From Pseudopithomyces maydicus (lineage: Eukaryota > Ascomycota > Dothideomycetes > Pleosporales > Didymosphaeriaceae), in the NCBI GenBank assembly GCA_026873275.1, contig JANTUC010000001.1, positions 3,658,001-3,722,000 of the forward strand: a stretch of DNA of 64,000 nt. The letters run 5' to 3'. The notes below the pieces were generated by a model. The model searched no databases and had not been told where the DNA came from. It saw nothing but the letters and a program-made list of their open reading frames with translations. The position numbers and the translations under genes are program-made. Positions 34,026 through 45,713 of the stretch are shown here, piece after piece. The first letter of the stretch is position 1. Each line of letters opens with the position of its first letter.

Positions 34026-36609
34026 TGTTGTTGTTGCGTGTGTGTGACGTTAACGTTAAGGTTTACGTTTCGAGGAACCGGTTCTGAAAAAAGTGTGCGT
34101 GTATGGACGTGTGTAAGTAAGTAAGTATTATTCTCCCTCGACCGAGAAAGAGAGCGAAAGAGGACTTCACCTTTTTTAAGTGGGGTTCCCAGCTGTTTGC
34201 TCGGAAGGGCAAGCGTAGCGTCATCGTTAGGAAGGGACGAAAGCTAAGTACGCTACCTGCCTTACCCCGCCCCCGCCCGCGCAGCCCAGGGTGCGGTGCC
34301 TGCCTTGTCTCGCCTCTGCCTTGCTTTCATCATCCAAAGGGGCGCTTGGAGCAGCAAGGTCACATGCGCGCTACTACCGTTGCATGTGGCGATCCCGTTT
34401 TCGTACCCCGTCATGCTACTACGTATGTACATGTAGAAACGCGATCCCACGCATTGCACTCACGATCATGGGCATGGGTTAGACACACACAATCACAATC
34501 TAATTTTCAGGGATGTGTATGCGATTTACGTAAAATGGTTGAAAATTTTCAGATGGGGTTAGGTTGCGTTTGCGACGATGGGTACATATGGTATGGAGAG
34601 GGGGAAGAAAAAAATTGAAAGAGCTGTGATTGGGAGTTTTGGGTGGGACGGGATGGTCGTAACGGGCTTTGTTTTCTTTAATCCTTTTTTATAATGGCAT
34701 TTCTAAATGGAAAATTATTGGGATGCTGGGCGAGGGACAGAGCCGTATAGAGCTGGTGTTGGCCTTTTTTTTTTGCATATCAAAAAAGCTTCTTGCTAGT
34801 GACATGTGAAATGTGTGTGGGTCCGAGGGCTAGGTCGAAAATTATATGCGCTAGAAGATGCGATGAACAACGAGATTGGTATGGTGATTCTGCAGTTACT
34901 GCTTTGTCGTGTGCAGACGCCTGAATCTACTCTTGGATGCAGAGATGCGCGACTATGCTAAAGTGGCCCGCTGGAGGTGAAGAGCATGCTTCTCCGTTTA
35001 GAACGCGACTTCACTCTACCAATTGGCTCCGACGCTAATTCTTTGTCCAACTTAATTATCCTCTGTGGCATATCGAACGTCACTAATGTAAATATATAAG
35101 GAGGAATGCTCGTTTTAGGATCGCTGCTAGTCCACGCCAGACTAGAAGTCTTCTCGATCAGAAGAACGAAATGAGAGAGTAACACTCGAAATGCCCGTGT
35201 GTGGCAGACAAATTTACTACATACCTCCCGCGTTTTCTTGCCATGTCGGCTAGTCCATCAAGCATTGTTCTATACTAGTGAGGTCTAGAGCTTGGGCTGT
35301 GCTTGATTGTTCCGCGCTCTAACCGGCAAACCCTGAGCTTGTGGCGTAATGATAACTTTCCGAATCGGAAGTAGTATATTGTTTAATTTTACGGCTTGAA
35401 GCGATGCCAGAAATGAGCAACGTCTAGCAAGTAGTTTCGATTTTTGGATACCATGGGAGTAGGACTTGTTTGTAATTTTTAAGATTTGTTGAAGTACTCT
35501 AAGAAAGTACTAAAAAATTACTAAAACGACGGTTTTAGTTTACTACCGAGTGTACGCATCTCAAGAGAAGCACTGTAAGAGTATGTAATACTACAGTCTA
35601 CTCATGAGCTATGGTAACTTTTTACTGAGATGGCCACGGAATGATGATTAAAGACTATAATCTACAGCAAAAAAGAAGAAAGATGGCTCACAATATGATC
35701 CACTTGAGCTTCATTTCACGATACTGTTGATAAAGTCTTCGAAACGATAATCAGATTTCCGCTGGAGGTCTATGCAATAGACAACTGGATAGTAGCGTAA
35801 ATCTGCTAGCATGCAAATGGCTGGGAGAGTGCAATACAAGACCCTCCTTTTCTAGAAATATTTTAACGTGTGTTATCTCCAGCGACCGCCTGAATTGATC
35901 AGTAGAAAGGTTCCTCAAGACAGATATCCCAATCCCCGTCATTCTATCCATGACGTGGTCGTCTCTCCTATAGTATACTCGTAGCTTATTGGTCGAACTC
36001 CCCAAAGTATACAGAGCATAGGCATTCTCATCCCACGCGTTGTTTTTGCTCTGATAATTCTCAATAAGCTTGGAGATATTTTTACAGTAGCTATAACAAA
36101 TGACTCGCCTCATCTGGCTATGTCTCTATATAGAAATGATCATGTCTGAAATTGGGATGTTCGTTTGCATATGACGAGCACAAGATATGGAGCTAGTTGA
36201 ATACCGCAAAAGCAACGGAGTAATAAATATCAATGATAATCGTAGCTGTAAGTCAAAGTGAACGCTAAGATCACGTGCACGTAGCTGGACCTCTTGGACA
36301 AGATTTCGTATGCAGGCTGCATTAGGAACATATGATTTGACGACATGTATATGTAGCTCCCGCAGCTACCGTGCCGTAGCTTCGTAAGGTAGCAAAGCAG
36401 AGGATCAAGGGTCCGCAATTCATCGTTTGCATGACGTTGCCCTGACCTCAGGAGTCGCATGCAAAGGCATTCTTAAGAGAGTGAGCTCTGCACAGAACAC
36501 AATCATAATACTGTTCTATACATCCCAATTCTACCAAAATCAATAGATCCACCATTATCCTAGAACAGTCTCACAGTCTCACCACCCCACGACGTCCACT
36601 CCACCCATC
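34026..36609. other. long intergenic region, partly AT-rich
   Basis: About 2.6 kb without a convincing gene. From about 34650 to 36500 the sequence is visibly richer in A+T than the genic DNA around it. A 120-residue minus-strand frame (35751-36113, containing RVYYRRDDHVMDRMTGIGI) looks somewhat protein-like and may be a gene remnant, but I recognise no family. An inverted repeat sits at 35520-35539. It could be decayed mobile DNA, but no terminal repeats or transposase motifs were found. Confidence 0.4.
35520..35539. repeat. perfect 8-bp inverted repeat
   Basis: ACTAAAAC, four-base loop GACG, GTTTTAGT. It lies inside the AT-rich gene-poor stretch, and short AGTACT palindromes lie just before it (about 35492-35511). 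Confidence 0.7.
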
Positions 36610-37211
36610 ATGAGTTTCAACGACGTCAACGATGCCGCCGAAGCCGCTAAGCACGGCGAATTCCACCCCTCCACCGCCGGCAGCGAACCCATGCTGAAGA
36701 GCGGCGTACGTCCCTTCCCTCCCCTCACCTCTCTTCTCCCTTCTCCAACCCACCCTCCTAACCCTTCCCAGCACCAACCCGGCAAACTCGTAGGCAAAGA
36801 CGCCATCCCCGAATTCACCGCCAAGACCCTCCCCGCAGGCAGCGCACCCCCTCCTCCACCTACACCCCCAACCCGGACCTCAACAACCAACGCATGTACC
36901 AAGACGCGTCGTCCACCATCGGCGGCGCCACCTCCGCCGACGTGCACACCGGCCTCGGACACCCTGGCTCGGGGCAGACGTCCGCGGAGCTGCATGGGAG
37001 GCGCAAGAAGGATAGGACGGGGTTGACGGGGACGGCGACGGTGGACGCGGTGAGGAATGACAAGGTGACGGGGAAGGATCCCTTGTTTGCGGGGCAGAGG
37101 AAGTTGGAGGAGGATTATCCTACGGGCGTCAGGGGGAATCTTGGGGGGCCGCCGGCGGAGGAGAGGGTCCCGGAGGATGCGGATAGGGTGGCGAGTGAGA
37201 GGAGGGGCTGA
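36610..37211 (+). CDS. small conserved-looking unknown protein (one frame break)
   Basis: Exons are 36610..36705 and 36772..37211. The 66 bp intron has a CTAAC branch site, and the splice joins MLKSG to HQPGKLVGKD. The frame breaks at C5 36847-36851: one extra C joins LPAGSAP to STYTPNPDLNNQRMYQ. With it, the protein has 178 residues. The N-terminus (MSFNDVNDAAEAAKHGEFHP) and the Gly/Thr/Asp-rich middle (SSTIGGATSADVHTGLGHPG) look hydrophilic and disordered. The C-terminus is charged (LEEDYPTGVRGNLGGPPAEE). There is no signal peptide, membrane helix or domain I can name. Confidence 0.65.
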
Positions 37212-38128
37212 GGGTTGAGGTGGGGAGTTGGGTTGTAGATGAGTTGTGGATGGGGGGGAGTCTGGGGCGTGAAGTGGTGTGGGTGAATGTTAGTCATGAA
37301 TTGTTTCTTTTCTTTTCGATGAAGTCGAGTTCAGACTGTTGATTGTGCTTTGCATGTTGAGGTCTCCTGGGTAGGAGCATAATGGCAATGCCGTACTTCC
37401 GGTGTCAGAGCTATGTGGTGTAGCTACTGATTCCACTGATCCCATCTCAAAGATGGTATGGTAATATGGGTATGTGCAGATTGCGGTCTTCTAGTTGTCG
37501 CGCATAGAACGTGCTGGGCCGTTGCTTTCCATCTGCCGCTCCGTTGTATGGTGATATTGGGCAACCGGATCCTAACGAGGGGCATACGCATAGACTAACG
37601 ACGACTTGGGTTAGAGCCCCGAGCCATTTTTCTGTGACGTATGCGACGGCGCATGTACTTGTAGAACTCCACACGCACTTGTTGAGCGTGCCGTGAACCT
37701 GCGTTGGGGAGGCTGGAGTGCTCAATCCTGATTGCTTCGATTTGTACCCCCACGAGAAGCCATTCGTAAAGAGGCTTGAGTTTGCGCTCGGTCGCATTGC
37801 CGGATCCACTGCTGTAGCGTGACCACCTGCGCCAGACTGCTTCTCCGGTCAGGGTGATTGATCTGATTAGCAAACGTCGGAATGCTGCTAGTATAACTAG
37901 ATCGCTTGCATGTCGAATTGTGGACTTGCCTCCAGTTATTGTCGCTTCCGTGGCTACAATCCTGGGAAACTGCATCTGAAAGGCTTGCTAGTGCCCGCAA
38001 GTCTGCCGTAGTTGCTGGTTCGATTCGAGACATATTTGAGCGTCCCTGACCCGTCAGCTTGATCTTTCTAGCACTTACTTTTATTCTTTATTACCTTGAA
38101 TTGGGAGTATCCTGCGGCGACGTTCACC
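37212..38128. other. intergenic, no confident gene
   Basis: About 900 bp. Two overlapping minus-strand frames of 103-126 codons (37595-38033) exist, but composition and splice context do not support either as a gene. Confidence 0.35.
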
Positions 38129-39916
38129 ATGTCGAATAAGCCCATCTTTTGCGCGACTCATCCGAGAGCTTGCTCCACGGCCTTTGAGCGGGTACATCCA
38201 CATACCCATCCTTCAATTTGCTTCGACGAGACTGACTTTCCTAGGTATTTATGACTCGTCGAGACACCCTTCAAACCGTCCACGAACCCTTTGGCGATGC
38301 CTTCTATTTCGGACCCGAGCGACTCCACGATCGCTATGAGAACGATCCAGAAGAAAGGAAGAGCAGTGGATTTGGCGACAGCACGTATCGCACTATCTTC
38401 GACAACATTGCCCGCGATGGCGCAGAGGTCCGCTGCTCCCCTCCCCTCCCACGTATCTCTACTCTCGGCCCTTTCAATTATCACCATGTTCATTTTTCAA
38501 TAATGCGTATTTGACTTCATGTCGACTATGCCGCTCTGCCATTCGTCGCCCGCTTCAACCCCACGCATCCTTGGCTCGTTGCCCTACGAATTCGCGAATT
38601 TCGTGGCTGCCTAACGTCAGATGCGAGCGATTTGATTCGCAGCTGGAGTTTGATCTCAACGTCCTCTCAGCAAGCATCACGAGACACTTGTTCAGTTCCA
38701 GTTTTTTCTTTTCCACGTCTAACGCGTATATGATATTCTGGCCTATCATCCCGTTACTTTCTGTCACAATTTTCTTTGCGTTGGCAGACCTTGTTTGATC
38801 GCGTCACGCTGCATCGCACGGGAGCTCCCACCTGGCTGTTCGCTACTTGCACCATTTCCGTTCACATTCCATCCGCAAGCCATCTACACATCATCTCAGG
38901 CCTTTCACTCACCACGTGGATAATGGCGCATACTCACGGATACAACAGGGCAAGCGTGTCTTCATCAAAGACATGGCCTACTACTGGATGCCACCGGAGA
39001 ACCAACCCCCACAGATCGCCCCCTCCCTTGTAAACTACAAGCGCGGCGTGGGAACCGACACCACCCAGCTCAGCCCCGTCACCACTCGTGACGGCAAGGA
39101 CGTCCCACCCTACCCTTACCCGACCGAAGGCGAGCCCGGCAACCCGACCGTCCTCCCCAAAGACCTCCTCTCCCAGTTCCACTTCACCTTCCTGATCCGC
39201 CACCCCAAGCACAGCATCCCCAGCTACCACCGGTGCACGACGCCCCCGCTGGACGAAATAACAGGCTGGCACAGCGTCGGCTTCAACGAGGCGGGGTACG
39301 CGGAGCTCCGGCGTCTGTTCGACTATCTGCGCAAGGAGGGCCTCGTGGGACCGCGCATCGCGGGACAGAGCGCGAACGGTGCGAACGGTGCGAATGGAGC
39401 GGATTCCGGGGTAGAGATTTGCGTTCTCGATGCGGACGATGTGCTGGATAATCCGACGGGAATGATCGAGGCGTACTGCAAGTCGACGGGGATCAAGTAT
39501 GAGCCGGAGATGCTGAAGTGGAAGGAGGAGCACCATCAGAAGTATGCGAGGGAGGTGTTTGAGAAGTGGAGGGGGTGGCATGAGGATGCGATTAACAGCG
39601 AGGAGTTGAAGGCTAGGACGCACGTAAGTGGATTTTTCTTCGTCCTCGGCACTTCTTGTCGAAGTTTTGGGGACGGGCGGTGGTTACTTTCGGGGGGCTC
39701 TGGCTATGTTTCGTTTCTCGTCTTCCATGACGACACAGAGTAGCATTTGCTAACGTCAAGCAGAAGAAGGCCCCCAAGTCCGATGACCAGCTGTATGCCG
39801 AGTGGAAGGAGAAGTACGGCGAGAAGGCAGCCACGTGGATCCGTGACACCGTCAAGAAGTGCGAGGACGATTACGAGTACTTGAAGCAGTTTGCAATCAA
39901 GCCGACCTCAAACTAG
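38129..39916 (+). CDS. P-loop sulfotransferase-like protein
   Basis: The model is join(38129..38191,38245..38427,38949..39623,39764..39916), 357 residues, all junctions in phase. The N-terminus (IFCATHPRACSTAFERVFM) matches the 5'-phosphosulfate-binding P-loop of fungal sulfotransferase-family proteins. KRVFIKDMAYYWMPPENQ and HFTFLIRHPKHSIPSYHRC give the later nucleotide- and substrate-binding parts. A short Asn-Gly-Ala repeat lies at about 39376-39402. The third intron is 140 bp. The second (38428-38948) is 521 bp, far longer than others here; I found no extra exon in it. Substrate unknown; cytosolic. These proteins occur widely in ascomycetes, often near metabolic genes. Confidence 0.85.
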
Positions 39917-41825
39917 ATAGACAGCGTATAAACGAATACAGAGGAGCATTAGAGGTGGCCCAGAGTCTCAAGCAGTAGGTATAAGGACTCACTCGATTCT
40001 TTACCGTTCATCGGTGATGTTACTCTAGAATAGAGGAGGTGGCTGTTGATCAAGTATTGTCACGGCACCGTTCACACGAATGAACAAAGCTCAAATTTGA
40101 AGCGCCGATCATGATGAACGATTTACTCCAATACATAGCTTGATTTCATCTGGCGAGTGTCGTCACTCGATAGCACTGTATCCAATCTTCTGTACCTACA
40201 GCCGATTGAAGCTATCATCTTTGCTGTTGACATCCGTCCTCATTGCCACAACTCAGTCTTTCCATCTCTTCCCAAATAACCGCATCACTGCTATCTCAAT
40301 CAACCCATCGCACCGTAAGTTCCGTTTTCCTCTCGTCTACTTTCCCCCTCCTTACCTACCACCTCACCTCACCTCATCCCATCCCACCCCACCCCATCTC
40401 ATCTCATCTCATCTCAGCTCTCCCCTCCCATCCACTCATCCACCCATCCACCAATCATCCAAAACCCTTCCTTTCCTCAAATGGGGCCAAAAAGAAAGAA
40501 AAAAATCCGCACCCTCCTCATCGCCCGCACATTTGGGGGCCAGCCCCCTTTTTCCCTCCCTCCCGCCTTCGGAGTCAGTGTCCAGTGGCAAGTAAAATGT
40601 CAGGCTCCGCTTTCCGGTGAGTGAGGGCGGGATTCGCAGTGGGGTCGCAGGAGGGGCTGGGGCTGGGACTGGGGCTGGAGTTGGGGCCAAGATAGGTTGA
40701 TTGGAGGCGAGAGGGAGGTGCGTTTCATGTTTACCTAGGGAAGGGAGGGGAGGCTGCGTCTATGGGTGTATGTATGAGGTGTGGCGTGGCGTGGCGTGGC
40801 TGTGTGGGAGGGAGGGGTGTGAAAGCAGTCGTGATGCGGGGAGGGTGTGTGTGTATGGATGGATAGACGGACGGAGATGTGTAGGTACATACATACCTCT
40901 GGTGTTCGATATGTACATATGTATGCATGTATACATGTTGTTCCATTGACTGCGCGCGTGGAACGAGCGTGCGTGGATTCGTTCCGCAAATGGCCGTCGG
41001 TACGTACATAGACACATACATACATGTTCCATAGAAATCAACAATCGAAACAGCTTACGTTGTATCGTATTCATGTTTTTTGTATTGTCTTGTATTGTAT
41101 TGCAGCCTGCATCCGCATCGCACGGCGCCTAAATGATACACACCCCGTCCCCGTCCCCGTCCCCGTCCCCATCCCGTACGAAACCACCCCAGGCCGTCCG
41201 CCGTACGCACACAAAAGAAACCCGACAAGTCGACGAGGTATATATATGTATATCTGTAGATCCAGCGCCAAGATACAAAAAAAAACCCTAGAAGAAAAGA
41301 TAAATAGATAAAGGGATAGAAAGCCTACCACCTTTAGATCGCTACACACACACACACACACAAACGAAAAAGACATGTAATGAAAAGCTGAGACTCCGTC
41401 CTCGGGCCCACATCGCCCGGAATCACGTACGTAAGTACGCATGTAAACAAGTACAGAGCGTGCCGAAAAAGGGCCTCGGCTCGGATAGCGTAATAGATGG
41501 GATATATGTCGCGCGAGAAAAAACGCAACTGCGGTGCGCCGTGCAACGATGCAACGCCGGCCGCCCGCTCGCCCTGAAACACCGAAATGAACAGAGGAAA
41601 GGTGAAAAAAAACTCCTGGCTTACTCCGGAAACACCATCGCTGCTGAAAATGCGGTGCAAAACGTTTTGAGTGGGTGTGAGATGTAGGAAAGTTGATAGT
41701 CGATGGATGGTAGTGGTAGATATGGGGGGACGAGAGGGAGAGAGGCAGGCAGGCAGGGAGAGCGGCAGATAGATAGCCAGACATGCAGAAAGACGAACAA
41801 GAGACGGGGCCATAACAAGCCTAAT
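39917..41825. other. long intergenic region with many microsatellites
   Basis: About 1.9 kb with TCATC/CCCAT tracts (40365-40420), GTGGC repeats (about 40777-40800), CCCCGT repeats (about 41145-41172), a CA run (41345-41364) and many TACATA words. A possible short exon ATG TCA GGC TCC GCT TTC followed by a GTGAGT donor occurs near 40597, but I found no continuation. Confidence 0.45.
41345..41364. repeat. CA dinucleotide microsatellite
   Basis: About ten CA units without interruption. Confidence 0.8.
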
Positions 41826-42888
41826 CTACGGCCCCAACCCCAGCTCAATCTCTCGTCTCCGCTCCTCCCTGCTCATCGCCCGCGAATGCGTACTCCGCGC
41901 ATCGATGCTCGGCGGCCGATTCGTCCTCCGCCCGCGATCCAACCACTGCTCGCTCAAGCTATCCGGCCTGCTCCTCTCGGCGGCGCCCCGCAGCTCCGCA
42001 TGCACAACAGGCGGCGTGCCCACCAGCTCCTGGGAATTCGCGATGCGGTCCCGCTCCTCGTGGTCCTCGGGCAGATTGATCCTGAACGTCTCGGTCGTCG
42101 CGTCGGGGCTCGTCCCGCTGTCCTGCTTGAAGTAGAGCAGCGCGAGCTGCTGGTTTGTGCGGTCCTCGTCGGAGAGCGGGGTCTCGGGGGGCGCGGCGGG
42201 GGAGCGTGTGGCGGCGGGGTACATGTTTTGGAGGAAGTTGTCGTACCAGCCTTGTTCGTTGTAGACGTTGTTTGTGCGGCTGGAGGCGTGTTCGCGTTTC
42301 TTGACGATGCGGCGGTGGGTCCAGATGAGGAGCATGCCGTAGAGGAAGGTGGCGACGGTGGAAACGACGGTGCCTGAGATGGCGGAGGTGCCCCAGGTGT
42401 AGGCTCTGGAGGCGAGGAAGTTGTAGGCTATGGAGAGGAGGCCGATGGCGGAGGAGGTGAGGGCGGGACTGGAAGGGGTCGTGTTAGCTAGGTAGGGGGA
42501 TAGGTAGTGGCGCAGGGAGAAATGCATACAGGAAGATGGCCTCGGCCTGAAAGCGCTCATTGTGGCAGGCGAAGCAGAGCAAGGCAGTGAAGGAGTAGCC
42601 GGCGGTGAGCAGGGCGACGACGAAGACCGAGAGGGTGTCTTTGCTGTACCGGAGCTTGCTGTCGGTGGCATAGAGGCCCGGCAGGATTAGGTAGCTGCAA
42701 GGACGGTTAGCCTGCATTCTTCGCGTCGTGTCGTGGGACCATGGCATGGCATACCCGCACAGGATCATCCACGAGGCGGCCTGGGCAATGAAGCGCCAGT
42801 ACCAGGCCTCGTTGTCGTCATAGAGGCGTCCCTTGTCGCCCTTGGCCCCGATGTTGAGATATCGCTTCGAGCGTTCGCGGAAGAGCAT
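41826..42888 (-). CDS. multi-pass membrane protein of unknown function
   Basis: The model is complement(join(41826..42468,42530..42694,42755..42888)), 313 residues, phase-consistent with 59-61 bp introns. It starts MLFRERSKRYLNIGAKGDKG. About four hydrophobic segments follow: WRFIAQAASWMILCGYLILP, LSVFVVALLTAGYSFTALLC, SSAIGLLSIAYNFLA and AISGTVVSTVATFLYGMLLI. The remaining 150 residues are a hydrophilic, Arg/Ser/Glu-rich cytosolic tail that ends REERRREIELGLGP. It resembles integral membrane proteins widely conserved in Pezizomycotina without assigned function. No frame problem is seen. Confidence 0.8.
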
Positions 42889-44866
42889 TGGAGCGGCTTG
42901 GGTGGAGGGCGGTGGTCTTTAGGGTGGTCGCTCTTGGGCGGGAGGCTGGGGACCTCCTGCGCCGCGCGCTGTGGTGTGTGGATGGTAGAGTGTGTAAACG
43001 AGTGTCGGGTGGGAGCGCAAGCAGGTACTGCTTCGGTATATGGTCTGGTTATGGCGGGTCGGCCAGCCAGCGCAATTCAGCCTAACAGGTGGTCCCAGGG
43101 CTGCGGATCGCTTCGTTACGGGAGGGATTGGCCGAGGCGTGCGTCGTCGGATGCGGCACGGTACAACGGCGTCTTGTCTGGTCTGGTCTGCGATGGACAG
43201 GCAGCAGCACGCAGCGGGCAGGGCACGACTGGCAGAGGCAGAGGGCGAAGAGAGGAGACAAGGCACGGGCACGGGAGGACGGGTGATTATCAGGCAGCGG
43301 CTGTGGTCGACGGCAGCATGGGACGAGGCGGAGAGAGATGCGCATCCTGGCCCACAGCCACGAGCTGGTGCTGAGCGGCGCTGCAACCATGACCACCAGC
43401 CCCGACAAGCCCTCAATTAATCGATAGTCCCAGCCGAATATGCGTGTCCGATGAGCGCTAAACACCAGATCTGCCCCGGGGCCCATAGCCCTGCCCAGCC
43501 ATATGTACGTAGGCGCTGCGCTGCGCTGGGATGCGATGCGATGCTCCTCCGTCCCTCACCAACACACCCACGGCACCTCGCCAGCCATCTAGACTACCTA
43601 TGATGCAACGCCGTTGTGCGTAGCTGCAAATAGCCTCGTAGGGCTACCACAGACCAGCGTGTGGCTGCGATCCACGGCGGACACTACCCTTAGTCGAATC
43701 CCTCTCTGTCTCCCTCCTGGGCCTCCTCGAGCCCGCGAGTCGTGAACGCGAACGTGCCCAGCCTTTTTTTGCCTTCGCAACACCGCGCCGCGCGTAGCAC
43801 TGCACTGCACTGCACTGCACCCACGCAGTCTCACCTCCTGAGCCACCGTCCCTGCTTCCCTTCCCACACCTGCTTCCCACCTATGCATCTTACGCCCCGC
43901 CCCCTCCCCTTTGCCGTCCCCAATTCTTCCGTCTCCTGCATCGGATGACGTGCGCCTCCCCTTAGTACTACTGGTAAGAGTTCGAATTTCCGACTCGTTT
44001 CACGCCTAGAACATTTCTATGCCATTGCTCCGATCCACGCCCTGCCGAGAGTGCCGGCCTGAGGATGCGTACACCACACGTACTGAACTGTATGTACACA
44101 CGCACATACGTATGTGGTAAACGCATCGCAAAGGAAGAACCGCGCTTTGGCGCCCTGGAGGCGAAAGGATCGCACAAGGCCAGACCACCCAGACCAGGCC
44201 TCCCGTCTCGTCTGCTGCAACGCGCAGAGGACGAGCCACCGCCGCCCACATGACCTACTCGCAGCCTAGGATATCCCGAGCTGTGGGCAATGGTCCGTCC
44301 GTCTTACTCAGTATGGAGCGGACCCAGATGGAGTACATCCAGTAGATGGCTTCGTACAGTGGCACACCTACCACCCTATGATCGCTGTCTGCCTTCTAGA
44401 CGCATGTACGCATGCTACATACATATACGCGTCCATCCAATCTCTGGCCACACGCCTCTACGTATGTATTCTCCGAGTGCGCCGCTTCTCCCTCCAGCCT
44501 TGCGCCGCAGCTCGTTTTTGCTGCTTGCGGCATGGCGAGACGGGCGTACCTGAGCGTTGCACCGTCGATCGCTCCACAAGCTTGTGTGGAGGTAAATTGC
44601 ACAGCCTGTGGTCTCGAGGTCTTGCCACCTGCGGCTCTGGATGCGAAACATATGGACATATTCTGGTCACATGTACTGTATGTATGCGAAACTGCCAATG
44701 GAAAGGATACCGCAGCTATCTCAAACATGCAGCAGTCACGACTAAGTCATGTCCCTCTGCTACCACGTCTATGAGACAGACCTCGTATCCCATCCTGCGT
44801 CCTCTTTAGATGTAAATATATATATATAAATATATATCTAGTTGATATATCAATTGGGAAAAACTT

Positions 44867-44895
44867 TCCTTCCTTCCTTCCTTCCTTCCTTCCCT
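44867..44895. repeat. TTCC tetranucleotide microsatellite
   Basis: About seven TTCC units directly downstream of an AT-rich TATATA stretch. Confidence 0.8.
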
Positions 44896-45324
44896 CCTCT
44901 CCGCTCTCGGGCCTGGCCCTCCCAATCCAACCTAACCCCCTCGTACACTATACCCGCTTACGTCACACCCTCGCAATCCTTCGCACAACTCCATTCAACA
45001 ACTATCCATGAAATTCCGCCGTATGTACGGATGTAAACTCCAACGCTCACAAGTCAGCGCCGTGCCTTCATTCATACACAGCTAGCGTTCCTCGCAGCAC
45101 GCTATGCCACGCCACACTATGCCACGCTACTACCATCTAACAAGGTAGATACCTATATATGTATGTATGTAATTCCCAGACTCCGAACCCAGACCTTTCT
45201 TTCTTCACCTTGCCTTGGCATTCCGCTCCGTTCGCTAGCCTCCTCCATCCGTTTCTTACTCATCGCGGTAACGCGCTTATGTATGGGTGGCGGATGCTTA
45301 CATACTTGCCTATCTGGATGATGG

Positions 45325-45360
45325 GTGGATGGATGGGTGGATGGATGGGTGGATGGAGGA
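45325..45360. repeat. GGAT/GGGT minisatellite
   Basis: Alternating GGATGGAT and GGGTGGAT words. A similar ATGG-based array occurs at 62841-62876. Confidence 0.75.
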
Positions 45361-45670
45361 GAGCGGAGTACATAAGTCCATAGAGCGAGGCGAACGAGGG
45401 AGTCTGTGCTTGGATCTGATCTATTGTACGTGCACTCGCTTGTCTGCTTGCTTGATTGCCTGCTTGCTTAATATTCGCACATCCGTGCTTTTTTTCGCGT
45501 CTGGGTTGGTGGGATGGATGGATGGGTGAGGGGTTGCTGGTGGGCTGGACAGGGCTGGATGGGGTTTTGATAAGGGGAGATGAAAAGCAGGTAGGCACGT
45601 GGTGGAAACTTTTTATTTTCTCGCGCACTCATTCTCTCAAGTTCGTGTATACGTATATTGTATATGTATA

Positions 45671-45703
<33 letters not shown>

Positions 45704-45713
45704 ATACACACAC

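Larger units (their letters stand above)
42889..45713. other. 2.8 kb intergenic region, no gene seen
   Basis: The region holds a CACTG repeat (about 43797-43820), AT repeats (44817-44850), a TTCC run (44867-44895), GGATGGGT repeats (45325-45360) and a TATGTG tract (45655-45710). Many overlapping short frames occur on both strands; none has a domain or splice-supported structure. Confidence 0.45.

Noticed and set aside
43968..44030. Possible tRNA T-arm (GAGTTCGAATTTCC-like sequence)
   Set aside because: I could not fold matching acceptor, D and anticodon arms around it.
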